Origin: Strongylocentrotus droebachiensis
Taxonomy: Eukaryota > Echinodermata > Echinoidea > Camarodonta > Strongylocentrotidae
Length of the DNA: 64,000 nt
Reading direction: 5' to 3'
NCBI GenBank assembly: GCA_035222895.1
Contig: JAVYIG010006377.1
Coordinates: 55,012 to 119,011, forward strand
The notes under the pieces were generated by a model. That model did no database searches. It was given only the letters and a program-made list of their open reading frames with translations, and was not told the DNA's origin. The position numbers and the translations under genes were made by a program. Shown piece by piece: positions 46,312 to 57,008 of this stretch. Numbering within the stretch: position 1 is the first letter of the stretch; each line of letters opens with the position of its first letter.

Positions 46312-46865
46312 CAGGCCTTCTCAACTGGCGGCAGCGCGCGCCACTCGTGGCGCTTGCGGTCAGTCAAAGTGGCGCGCGGCTGTTCCAAAAAAAAAAAAAA
46401 CGAAATAAATAAAAATTAAAAAATAAAATTTAAGAAAGAAAAAAAAAAAAAATTATATTCTAAACAAAAAAAAACTCATCAAAATCAAAAAGTCGCAGTC
46501 AAAGTTGAGCCTAAAATGTAAGCAAGCCGTTTTGTTGGTTTGATTTTCACTTCATTTTGACATTTTCTGTGTTTATTGCACCAAAATAACTACATATAAA
46601 TTAACTTCCAGTGTAGATTTTAGCAAGGAATTGTACTAATTATTTCACATCAATATGAAATTATGATTGATGTTTTATGGAACAAAAAGGTGTTAGAAAT
46701 GCCACATCTGGGCCTTAAAAAAGCCCTAAAATCCACTAGCTTCCGGGGGCGAACAGCTCGGTCGCTACGCTCCCTCGCAACACAGTCACCAAACATACAG
46801 GTTGGCACTTCAACCTTAATACATTTTTGTTTTGGCGCTTCTAATAAACTAGTTGAGAAGGCCTG
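46312..46865. mobile_element. hAT-like MITE with perfect 8-bp target duplication
   Basis: The ends are CAGGCCTTCTCAACTGG (46312) and the complement of CAGGCCTTCTCAACTAG (ending 46865): a 15-bp perfect terminal inverted repeat. Both sides are flanked by CTATAGAA (46304-46311 and 46866-46873). An 8-bp target duplication with CAG-type ends is the hallmark of the hAT superfamily. The left interior has a GC-rich palindromic patch (GCGCGCCACTCGTGGCGC, about 46336-46353) followed by A-rich sequence. The right interior contains GGTCGCTACGCTCCCTCGC. It is 554 bp with no transposase, so non-autonomous. Confidence 0.92.
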
Positions 46866-46873
46866 CTATAGAA

Positions 46874-47905
46874 GGTCGTAACTTAGTACTTTCAATTATC
46901 TAGATCCTGATTTGCAATATTTTTTAAAAGCTTCCGTAACAAGATTTGTTACTACAATTTATAAGGCAACATTAAACATACAAATGTCACTTTGAAATGG
47001 TCCTAGTGTCATATATTAATTTGTCTGAGAACGTAAGTGAAAACACCCATGGAAGTTTGAGAACTGTGAGCTTATATTAAGGAAAATATTAACATTGATT
47101 TTCAATAAAAATGAGATAATTGTTTGCAATGTTAACCATAAAATCTTTACTAGAGGGAAATTTTCGAGGGAATTGCGTACTTTGTGTTTCCCCCTGTATA
47201 ATCTTACTTTCCAAAAGTTTTTTGACAGATTCTGGGTCTTTGTAAAAGTTATGAAGTATAAACAATATGTTCATCAGCACCCCAATATCCAATAGAATAT
47301 GTGGAAAGTTAACAGCCATTTCAATTAATTGATCATCACTGTACGTATGACTTTCAATAATAAGAGTTGAAGCAACAAGAAGTAATATATCGCTAAGTTT
47401 ATCCTACAGTACTCAAAATAGAATATAAACTAGTTGTATATGGTGAAAAAACAGCACAGAAAAAGAAAAAAAAAATTACTATTTTCAGCTCTCATATGTT
47501 TTTCATTTATCTAAAGCTAAATTCTTGGCCTGAAATATGTTTTTTTAAGATCTATTTTTCATTACTTTCCATAAGAAAATACAACAAAAATGGTTGAGTT
47601 TTCAAGGAAATACAATTTAAAAATAGCCCCAAATATATATTTGTGCATGTGAAAAACAACCAGGCTATACATTATGGCTTCTGACTTTTCAAAATTAGAA
47701 TTTGTTGTTGAGAGCTCTTCTTGAATGATTTCATTCATACGCATGCAATGATACTCAATTCTAAAAGCATTTAGTCATAATATTGTCGCACGTGAAGAGT
47801 ATGCACGTCTCCTGTTTCTAACTAGTGTCGTAATACTAACTAATATAGTTCTGTGTTATTTTAAATGAATTCACCATCTCTTGAAAAATAATTTTGTATG
47901 TTTAT
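46874..47905. other. AT-rich unique DNA, nothing recognised
   Basis: Overlapping 60-76 codon frames on both strands are typical of this AT content. No features can be supported. Confidence 0.45.
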
Positions 47906-48078
47906 AGAACCAGAAGGCATTAACTCCTTGTAATGGCAGTACAGCTAAAGCCGGGGTAATAATATCCAAGTTCAGAAGCGCTTAGAGACTCAATTGTAAT
48001 TCACGCTATATAAAAGCCGAGTATTATTTTTATTATAATTATTAAATTCGCTATTAGTTAATACCCTTCTGTCTCTTT
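47906..48078. repeat. Palindromic hairpin repeat, copy 7, interrupted by a SINE tail
   Basis: The left arm ATAGAACCAGAAGGCATTAA continues CTCC (47906 onward). The right arm TAGTTAATACCCTTCTGTCT continues CTTTAT (48055-48078). The arms are about 110 bp farther apart than in other copies, and the gap is filled by the SINE tail at 47951-48043. Confidence 0.5.
47951..48043 (+). mobile_element. SINE 3' tail fragment
   Basis: CCGGGGTAATAATATCC, then AAGCGCTTAGAGACTC, then ACGCTATATAAAAGCCGAGT and ATT-rich sequence match the tail of the SINE at 2932-3252. The tRNA-like head is missing, so this is a 5'-truncated copy or a LINE sharing the same tail. Confidence 0.65.
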
Positions 48079-48939
48079 ATATACAGACAATTTGTATGTT
48101 AAAATGGCAATATTGTACTTAGAGAAGAAATAGCCCGTTGCTTTGTTGATTGTATTTCATCTTTAAATAAAATCTGCAGCTTGTGGAAATGAAAGAGAGA
48201 ACAGTTCATAATGTGTTTGGCACTTGAAAAGAGTGCTTACGCAAGCTCTTAGTCCCATAGATGTGTTTTCCTGACTAATAAAAGGTGCAGGGTGTTATGT
48301 TTTTTGGCTAGCTTGTAGGGTTGAGCACATCTGGAGGATAGGTTGTTGTATCATGAGAATGTGATAGACAGGTGTAGGGAATCAGTCCTGGTGCACGCAA
48401 ACATTATGTTCTGCCTGCTTTACCAGATGTACCTCGCACCATGCACACTCAAGCATGCTGTACTTTTAGTTTTACCCGAGATGAATAGTCAGGCAGACGA
48501 ATAAAGAGATAAAGATGTTTTGAAGATGTGTTCCAGAGGGGAGGGAAGATCTTCTTCATCTTCTTTTAATACTATATTCATAAATGTGATATAAGGAATA
48601 TTGATAAAGAATTATATAACTTGAAGATATATAGTGGCATTTAGGAATGATTTATATAGACTACTGTTTAACCAGTAATTTTAAGATGGAAAAACTTTTG
48701 CAAATCTTTAATTCCCAATTGTAATTCAATCAGTTTGTGGCATTATATGCAATTCTGGACCAATTTGAAAGTTAAAAAAAGTTCCAAGCATGCTAAAGTT
48801 TGCTGGTTTTATAGTAGATCGCTGATAGGACTGTTCATTAATAAAGTGATTACCTACAATATTTTGTATCGGGCTAGAATAGATCTTTAAGCTTTGAATG
48901 GCTTTGAAGTAACAGAACTATTATTTTGTGGAGAAACTC
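48079..48939. other. AT-rich unique DNA, nothing recognised
   Basis: No structure is seen. Confidence 0.45.
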
Positions 48940-49060
48940 TGAATGCCTTGTCATGGTAGGTCAATCCATCCTGTAAGGGCATTAGACTATCAGCTCCTCT
49001 CCAGTGCAATTGGCGGGGGTTTGAATCCCTACCCTACCCTGTCATCATGTGCATCCAACC
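48940..49060 (+). mobile_element. Probable SINE head, tRNA-like
   Basis: GTAAGGGCATTAGACTATCA resembles the A-box region of a Leu/Ser-type tRNA, and GGGGGTTTGAATCCC (49016-49030) is a close match to the pol III B box (GGTTCGANTCC). The spacing fits a tRNA-like promoter. No tail is recognised. Confidence 0.4.
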
Positions 49061-50494
49061 ACACAGCCTGCTCAATGTTTTCAATTCCTGACTCTGTTTT
49101 ATATACAACTCATCTTTTCTTCCCCAGCTGTCTCTCATATGCCCTACTCATTTTTATCAACAGCAACGGTTCAATTGTAAACACATGCTACTTCAACTAG
49201 ATGGTTTGAAAATAAACATAGGGATGCTCTGTAGACCATTAGTTTTAACCTTGAGACTGAATGCAGACTCATTGTTTGTGTGTGTGTAATGTTAATTGTA
49301 TCCTCCTGTTTTCAAGAGTCTGTGTGTCTATATCCGAACATGTTTGTCACTATCACATATGGAATGCATTCGTTCATGTTATGTAGGCCTGAATGTCTGC
49401 CTCTCAATGTCTTTATTTATTTTTTTCTTTTGTTCCATCTTTCACTCCACATCAATATGTGTTATACCTTGACTCAAAATCCCTTATCTCCATTAATGTG
49501 CCATATATATCACAGATTCTTACTCTCTTTTTCATCATTCAGAGCGGTTCTTTTTGACATTTTGAAAGTGTGCATATTCTAACTTATATATAAATGTGTT
49601 GCAATACATTTTAATTTTTTGGGTGTAAAGTTTAAAGCAAGATGATATTCATTTATTGTGTAGGAGGAATTTTTCTTTTGTTTATACCCCGTCATCTGGC
49701 CTTACTTAGCAAATGTACTGTGAAAGGACATTGTGAAACTTGCTTTGGTTCTTTACAAATATATCCTTCTATCTGCTCTTACAAATATTCAGGTATCCTT
49801 ACTCTATATTTCTTTCTCTCTTTGAAATATTCTCATCAACGTAACTTCACTGACTACATCTTTCATGAAATCTTTGATTATTCTCTTTGATACGTTTCAC
49901 TTCATTTGTTCCTCTCTCTATTTTCTGACTGGTAATGTCACACATGGTATCCACTTGGGATAATAAACCGGATCCGTGTGAACATCATGTCTCCTGACTT
50001 CCCATCTGCCAAGCTAGAATATTACCAGCTGGGCTCTGATTATTATCAAAATGTTACCAGGTTATAAACATTAACAAAAGTTTGTTTGAACCTGTCCAGA
50101 CCATAAGAAATTAATACGAAACCGGTGTAAAGAAACGTTGTATAAAGAATCATTGTGTAGTGAAAGGGGCTCACAGACTAGAAAACAATTAACATTGTGT
50201 ATAGAAACGTCTTATAAAAAAAAAATTGTTATAAAAAAAGAAAATTTACATGACAGCTGGCCAATCATCAGTGTGTGTTCATGATAAGCTCCGCCCAGTT
50301 ATTTGCTTTTGTATGATACAAGATTCAAATGAAAAAGGGACCCCGATTCTTTGTCGAGTTTTTGTTTGAAAAGATGCTCAAACATGTGTTTCACTGTATG
50401 GTGTTTTGTTGTGCAACATTTGTTTATACAATGGCATTTGGACTAGAAAAAAGATAATTACTGATCGTATAGTTACAATGAATTCTGATAGTGT
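49061..50494. other. AT-rich unique DNA with a short dispersed repeat at 50255-50310
   Basis: The repeat GTTCATGATAAGCTCCGCCC resembles 5870-5890. Frames at 49280-49582 and 49642-49890 are Leu/Phe/Ser-rich chance frames. A tRNA gene was sought and not found. Confidence 0.4.
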
Positions 50495-50590
50495 GAATGC
50501 AGGTTAGAGCACTCAAGCAGAGAGTGAACTGATACAATATCATATTGAGGCAGTAGTGCTCATCCAAGTTCAAATCCTGTACTTCATGTT
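50495..50590 (+). other. tRNA-like sequence, SINE head or pseudogene
   Basis: GGTTAGAGCACTCAAGCAG resembles an A box, and AAGTTCAAATCCTGTACTT carries a B-box-like GTTCAAATCC about 60 bases on. No cloverleaf with paired acceptor stems could be drawn, so it is not a functional tRNA call. Confidence 0.3.
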
Positions 50591-51590
50591 TATATACATG
50601 TTTGTATAGCTGCATATTCTTTTATGCAAGCCTCACTCATGTATCAGTTGTTGTTTTTGTTATATTCACACATTAAATCATGTCATTGCCAAATTATTGT
50701 TGCTTTTCTGTTTTAGGTTCCTGGAAAATAGATGAATAGATAATTTGAAGGAAATGAATTTGAATATAATTGATAAAATCAGGGTGAAAGAGATAGGAGG
50801 GTGACTATATACACAGCAAAACATTTGGTCTGTTGATTATCATATTTTGCGGTTTCAAATCACTTCCTAAAAGCACAAATGCTATCATGGCATAACAATT
50901 AAAATGAGCTTACTCATGTGAAGATGAAAGATTAGTCTAGTGCCTGAACTTGCACAACTTTATGTAGACATTGCTTGATTCAAACTTTGAGACCCTGTGA
51001 TTGCATTAAAGCCCCTTTCAGGGATATGAAAGCCCTGAAGAACTTGTCTAAAAATTATCTGTAGCCGCAATATGAGTTTATGAAAGTATTTGCACAATTT
51101 TAGATCAAAATACTTTTCTCTCCACATTTTATAGATACTTTCTTTATTCCCTGTGATAGAAACAATACGTATGTACCAACTACCAAACAAGGTTTTGTAC
51201 GGCTACAAATAGGGAAATGACAGCAATGAGCTGGTTGATCAATTCCTATCCTCTCAAACTATGTAATTACAAGATTACAGTTGGAAAAAAAAGATCATAG
51301 ATGGATATGAAAATGGCAAATGTTAGGATCACATTGCTGTAACATTTCTGAAGAAGTAGCAATGTAAGTTAGAATGTTTATGTCAAGTAGCATGCCTTCA
51401 TTCACCACCAAACACATTCTCAGATCATACTCATAATTATCCAATCAATCATTTCAGGTCTTATCCAGTCAAAATCTGTGAGACTTGGGTCTAGACCGGT
51501 GTTATAAAGATGACCTGAGATATATGATATCAAGAATTTTCAATTACCTCCAAGTCTCCAGAAATCATAAAGGTGACATGGAAGATATTA
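50591..51590. other. AT-rich unique DNA, nothing recognised
   Basis: No features can be supported. Confidence 0.45.
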
Positions 51591-51665
51591 CCTGCTGAGA
51601 GCCAGAAGGGCACTACTGATATCATTTAACATAGGGTAATCCCCTTCTGGCTCTAAAGAGATGAT
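51591..51665. repeat. Palindromic hairpin repeat, copy 8
   Basis: The left arm CCTGCTGAGAGCCAGAAGGG and the right arm CCCCTTCTGGCTCTAAAGAG continuing ATGAT pair over AGAGCCAGAAGGG without mismatch, around a loop of about 28 bp. This is the best-conserved core in the window. Confidence 0.7.
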
Positions 51666-51900
51666 ATGTTAAGCCAGTGATAATGATTCGGGCATGAGGA
51701 ACGACGTCCAGCTATGATCTTCTCAAATCAAGAGTTTATTCCTCATGTCAAGATTATCATGTCAGGCTTGAGCAATAAGGTGAATCTGTGACTGACTCCA
51801 CCATTTCTACAAATTTGAAGAAAGACATTTTGCTTTAAAGCAAGAATTCTCTTTCGCTAGGACAGAAGATTGTTACTCCAAAGGTGTACAGATACTTTAT
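51666..51900. other. Unique DNA between two hairpin repeats
   Basis: Nothing is recognised. Confidence 0.4.
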
Positions 51901-51970
51901 ATCATATGCTGAGAGGAAGAGGTGTGTTAATTTGAACAGTATAAATGAGTTCTGATTCTCAACAGATGAT
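51901..51970. repeat. Palindromic hairpin repeat, copy 9 (diverged)
   Basis: The left arm ATCATATGCTGAGAGGAAGA and the right arm TCTGATTCTCAACAGATGAT pair at the ends (ATCAT-TG-TGAGA with TCTCA-CA-ATGAT). The core AAGGGC motif has decayed. Confidence 0.55.
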
Positions 51971-52885
51971 GTTTGTGATGCTTTCTCAAGCCAACTTAGT
52001 TATTGTCTGTATTTAAAAATTAAAAAAATCTCTTTGTATAAATAGTTACCCGGTACATGTTTAATAATTTAAATTTGCACAGAAAATAGTTTTGCCAATT
52101 ATCTTCGTTGAAATGTCTTTCTTTACTATGAGCTCTTATTTTTCGTAAAAGCAGCAATCCAGCATATTAACTTATAGCAGAAGCAATTATATTAGAGACA
52201 TTATTATGATTGATTAAACACAAAGAGTTTTGTATGATGAAGAAGTTGTCTGCAAAATGTTTATCCATCTTTGTGGGCGCTTTTGAACATTAATGGATAT
52301 TTCCTGTTTATGCCTGTAATTGCCTTCATGAAATGCTGGATAGTAGCTTTAAAATCAAGTGCACCTGTAATAGTGATCAGAGTGAATTAAACATACCAGA
52401 TATAATACTTTAGATCTGGCAGCCAGATGAGGTAAGTCTGGGGAATAGAACTGAACCTGATTGTCATCTCAGGCTCTCAAGCTTTGTAACGATGGTTGGG
52501 TTGTATTTTCTTCTCTCTTTCTCTCTTTGCCATTGCTTTTTAGTTGTCTACATCTTTGTTAGTTTTGTGTTATGTTTATCTGTCTGTCCTTTCTCCCATT
52601 TCTTCATTCCTCCATTTTCTTCCTCCTATCTGTCTTTTTAGTTCTTACCCTGCAAAATCCATGCTTTATAATTCCTTTTCTCATTCTTTTTCTTTTTCCT
52701 CATGTTTTTAGGAGTTGTCTGTACGATTTGTTTGTAATTGGCATTTGCTATCATCAGTTAATTTTGTTTTTGTTTTATTCATTGATTGGTATGCCTTACA
52801 TTTTATATTTTCTCTACCCCCCCCCCTCTTTCTCCCTCTCGTGTTATTTTACCTCTATACCTCTTCTCCATTTCTTCACGCTCTA
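51971..52885. other. AT- then pyrimidine-rich unique DNA
   Basis: CAGATGAG followed by GTAAGTCTGG at 52423-52440 is a strong donor-like site with no convincing acceptor or frame. From 52500 the sequence becomes T/C-rich and leads into the minisatellite. Confidence 0.4.
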
Positions 52886-53585
52886 CCCCTCCTCCTCATC
52901 CCTCCTCATCATCCCCCCTCCTCATCCCCCCTCCTCATCATCCCCCCTCCTCATCCCCCTCCTCATCATCCCCCCTCCTCATCATCCCCCCTCCTCATCC
53001 CCCCTCCTCATCATCCCCCCTCCTCATCATCCCCCCTCCTCATCATCCCCCCTCCTCATCATCCCCCCTCCTCATCATCCCCCCTCCTCATCATCCCCCC
53101 TCCTCATCATCCCCCCTCCTCATCATCCCCCCTCCTCATCATCCCCCCTCCTCATCCCCCCTCCTCCTCATCCCCCTCCTCCTCATCCCCCCTCCTCCTC
53201 ATCCCCCCTCCTCATCCCCCCTCCTCATCCCCCCTCCTCCTCATCCCCCTCCTCATCATCCCCCCTCCTCATCCCCCCTCCTCATCCCCCCTCCTCATCA
53301 TCCCCCCTCCTCCTCATCCCCCCTCCTCCTCCTCATCCCCCCTCCTCCTCATCCCCCCTCCTCATCATCCCCCCTCCTCATCATCCCCCCTCCTCATCCC
53401 TCCTCCTCATCCCCCCTCCTCATCATCCCCCCTCCTCATCATCCCCCCTCCTCATCATCCCCCCTCCTCATCATCCCCCCTCCTCATCCCCCCTCCTCAT
53501 CATCCCCCCTCCTCATCATCCCCCCTCCTCATCCCTCCTCCTCACCCCTCCTCCTCACCCCTTCTCCTCATCCCTCCTTCTTTTT
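52886..53585. repeat. 16-bp pyrimidine minisatellite (CCCCCCTCCTCATCAT)n
   Basis: About 700 bases of a 16-bp unit with variants that lose one CAT (13 bp) or gain a CCT (16 or 19 bp). Because the basic unit is 1 modulo 3, a frame passes through all phases every three units, and no phase contains a stop. All three forward frames are therefore open for 270-350 codons (about 52572-53630), reading Pro/Ser/His/Leu/Ile repeats. I do not consider these genes: the frames are equivalent and variants change length freely. The C6 runs every 10-13 bases could support i-motif or G-quadruplex structures. Confidence 0.93.
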
Positions 53586-53593
53586 CCTATCAG

Positions 53594-53708
53594 GATGAAT
53601 CATAGTTCTCTTCCTCGTCCTGTCCCATGACTGCCATCAGTAAGACAAACAGATGAGCATCTGGAAGCCATATGAGAGAAACAATCTGTATCAGATTGGA
53701 TGAGCAAG
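53594..53708 (+). other. Splice-site-bounded segment without open frame
   Basis: TTCTTTTTCCTATCAG at the edge of the minisatellite is a strong acceptor-like site (ending 53593), and GAGCAAG then GTAAGCC at 53702-53714 a donor-like site. The 115 bases between are stopped early in all frames, so if spliced this would be a non-coding exon. Confidence 0.15.
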
Positions 53709-55282
53709 GTAAGCCCTCTTACAACAACAGAAAAGTGATTAAATCTCAAGGTATGACCAATCAAAGATTATACAGGCCTAATATTATTAACTAATTAGAG
53801 GAAACCTTTAAAGCTAATCCTAAGAGAGATCGAGCGAGGCTGAAAGCAAGGATATTTTACGGATCTTCCGGCTTATGAGGGACTTATCACACCTAAAATA
53901 GTTTTTTTGTTGTACATTGGGCTTCCATCCTGCCATACTGCTTTACGGTTTACAATTATCAACTTCAAACCTTACTTCTATATTAACTATACGGAGATAT
54001 GACATGTTATAATACTCTAAAGGACTGCTAAAGTGACTAGTTGTCACATCCATATGTACTCGCATATAAAAGGATGTTTAGAAGGAAATATAAACCACTT
54101 CCAAGTAATTGTACATAACAAAATTACTTTATAGAATCATGGTGAGCTTTTTTGAAATCTATGTGCTCATAATTGTCCAACTTTATCAGATGATAGATCC
54201 AGCTCTCTTCGCAGCAGACTAGTTTAATGGTATTAGACAAGTAAGATTTTTCCAAGATGAAGAAAAGTAGGCCCTTTAGTTGGAAAAATCCTAGCAAAAG
54301 TGCAAACTAAAACCCCCACCCCCAATGCCCCCTCCCCCATAGTTGCCTTGCTCTCAGGGGATCAGACCTTTCCTCATCTGTGGCTTAAAAAATCCTTAAA
54401 ACTGATAGAGCATGTTCTAGAGACAACGAGGATTTGATATTGTGAATTTCTAGGAATTACATCCCTTTATGAGCGAAGGCTTTTTTCAACTCTCTTGGTT
54501 ATAAAGATGGATTTAAAGGGATCCGGTAACTTTGTCTCAGATTCTGAAACAAAATCCTGGATTTAGCTCATGCTGCAATCATAATTATAAGCCTTTAGGT
54601 CATTCAGATACCCCATGACTTTTACAAGCCAATCGCCTGTTTGCTTATCAAGATATTTATGATTGGAATTACAAATTTTGAAAACCGTTTGCCAAACGGT
54701 TTTCATAAACACTACAGTCTACTGGGGAAAACGAGGATGGTAAAACCGGTCACTCAAAGATTTTTACTTTTTTGAGGCACTTCTTGATCATTTTGAAGCG
54801 CAATATGTTTAGGGCTTCAATATTACACCATATCACAGACACTGATAACATGTAGGGTCGTGCATCTCAGATTTAACATTGTTAAACAATGCCTTTAATG
54901 GTACCTTTAATAAGAGGGTTTCTCTTCATTAACCAAGGAATTCATCTTGACCTACACTAAGTATCAAGGTGGGGGCATTTCTGAGGAAGTCTGTCTGCTT
55001 CCCTCATCATCAGAGGAGGGTTCTAGACCCATGAGAGCCTATTATAATCACTCACCGGGTTCAAGAGTATTCAGGGGGGCAACAATTTGTTCATTATTTG
55101 GTCTCTAGTTGTTTGTAATTTGTGATCCAGCAGGGAGCTATATAGTTGTGTGTTGTGTTGGATTGGATCACAGTGAAGATGTGAGAGAGAATTGGGAGAA
55201 AGAGAAAGCGGGAAAGGGGGTGGGTGGGCCTGGTAAGAGAAAAGAGAAGGAGAGAAGAGGAGTCCAGAACATGAGAGATAGA

Positions 55283-55284
<2 letters not shown>
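53709..55284. other. Unique DNA with one perfect palindrome
   Basis: Apart from the palindrome at 54680-54704, annotated separately, nothing gene-like or repeat-like is seen. Confidence 0.45.
54680..54704. repeat. 25-bp perfect palindrome
   Basis: GAAAACCGTTTG, a single C, then CAAACGGTTTTC: 12-bp arms with a one-base centre. No T run follows that would suggest pol III termination, and no similar copy is seen elsewhere in the window. Confidence 0.85.

Positions 55285-55313
<29 letters not shown>
55285..55313. repeat. (GA)n microsatellite
   Basis: About 14 GA units at the end of a broader purine-rich stretch (55180-55313). The minus-strand Ser/Leu frames are artefacts. Confidence 0.88.
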
Positions 55314-55317
<4 letters not shown>

Positions 55318-56671
55318 CCACATAACAATAGGCATGATTTTGTTATCATTTTTTTTTTACTCCATGTGATCTCTCTAGATGGGAAGGCAAAGCATTGATT
55401 GAATGTATTTCATGTATTTGGCACCATCTCAAATACTGAGCCACAATGATACTATCTGTTGCAATGAATTGCTTTATATACACATATTTGAATCTTGATG
55501 TATCTCTCCACCCTGTGAAGTAGGACCACGCTGTAGTGTAGAACCTCACAGGTCGTGTTAAAACAGGGATTCACTATTTGTAGTGTTTTATTGATTGTTA
55601 TGTTTGAATTCTTCACCATGTACTCTCCTGAAGCCGTGAACAACCTTAGTCCTGCACCTTATCAGAAGCTCCTAACTGATTTTGTTTTCCTCTCTCGCAT
55701 TATCTGCTTTCACATTGAGCTTGCCACGTCTAAGAATATTAGACTAGGTCTACATCTACATAAGATGTAACAATGAGATCCTAAGGTCTAATGTAGATCC
55801 AACATTGGACACGTATCTGATTTGGGCCCTGTGACATGAACAATTACTTGGATCAATTGTTAAAATCTTTTATGGCTCCATATTTTTCCTGCAGTTTATT
55901 AAGTTCAACTGCACTTGATTGTAAAGATTGATCGAGGGAGATGAAATTGATCAGAGGGAAAAACATTAAATTGTAACTTTTTTTGTTCCAGGACCCTGGA
56001 GCAGTAGATGAAGCTGAACGGGGGACTGTATATGAAGAAAAAGAGAGAGTAAATGCTTGTTAAAGGATATTATTAGACTTCATGTACCAAAGAAAGTTTA
56101 AGAGAATGTTCCAGAGAATGTTGCATAGTTGAAAACCTTCAGAGCAACTCATGCGCAGAGCTAGAACAGAGAGAAACAAAGGACTACCCTCCTCCGTGTA
56201 GTAATGAGAATATTGCCCACGTAGAGCTCCGCTAAAGCCATCATATTATAAAATTCAATTACCACTGCAGATGAATTTTGAATAACCTGCTAAAAATTGG
56301 TTGATGTTTTCACAGTATGGTGTTATTTGAGGAAAGTGCTGACATGTTAGCTCCTGCCGTTGTTTAATTGTGATAACAGTTGCAAAAGGAGGAAGAAAAA
56401 TAATATCGAGTTTTACCACAGACTGAACAAGAGTTGCATTGCAAAATGCTTATCCAGCCAGTTCATTGCAAGAGTTGAGCTTGAGTGTACCCCCCAAAAT
56501 GGCTCATGGAATTTGCCTTTTTATTTGGGTATATACCTTTTATTGTTATTATGACTTAATTCAGCCAAATGGTGTACTAAATAAATAAGTAGCAAGCTTT
56601 TAATGTTATATTGGCCAATGTTAATAATGGTTTATAACCCAGACCTCTACCCACCATTAAGAATATGGGCT
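55314..56671. other. AT-rich unique DNA, nothing recognised
   Basis: No supported features. Frames of 60-70 codons overlap on both strands near 55350-55770 and look like chance. Confidence 0.45.
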
Positions 56672-56720
56672 GGGGGGGGGGGGGGGGGGGGGGGGAGGGG
56701 TGGAGAGGGTGAGGAAGGCA
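56672..56720. repeat. G24 homopolymer and G-rich flank
   Basis: An uninterrupted G run at 56672-56695, then AGGGGTGGAGAGGGTGAGG. This is the longest G run in the window and may be mis-sized in the assembly. Confidence 0.9.
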
Positions 56721-56929
56721 TGATAGATGATGTATACAAATATTGTTAGCAGCGGTACTCTAATTTACATTTCTTTTAACAGATTATATGGATTTTGGCA
56801 TTATCAGTGCCATCCTTTTTCCCATATATATAACTTTATTATTCATTCTCTATTTTTTTTTTGTCTTTTGAATTATTTTCAAGTACCCCATGTAACAGTA
56901 CATCACAGCATATTATTATAATGTATAGA

Positions 56930-57008
56930 AAGAGAGGAAAGGAGAGGAGAGGAGAGCAGGAGAGCAAGTAGGAGAGAGTAAGGAGGAGGAGGAGGAGGAC
57001 GGAGAGAG
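56930..57008. repeat. (GGAGA)n / (GGA)n purine tract
   Basis: GGAGAGGAGAGGAGAG units followed by about six GGA triplets. Confidence 0.85.

Noticed and set aside
49000-50590. Functional tRNA genes
   Set aside because: B-box-like sequences exist, but no paired acceptor, D, anticodon and T stems with proper spacing could be drawn.
51010-51024. CCCCTTTCAGGG near a repeated AAGCCC motif as another histone-like hairpin
   Set aside because: Only a 4-bp stem with a 3-base loop and no downstream purine box.
52572-53630. 352-codon Pro/Ser/His repeat frame
   Set aside because: The other two forward frames are equally open because of the 16-bp period, and there is no non-repeat domain or convincing start context.
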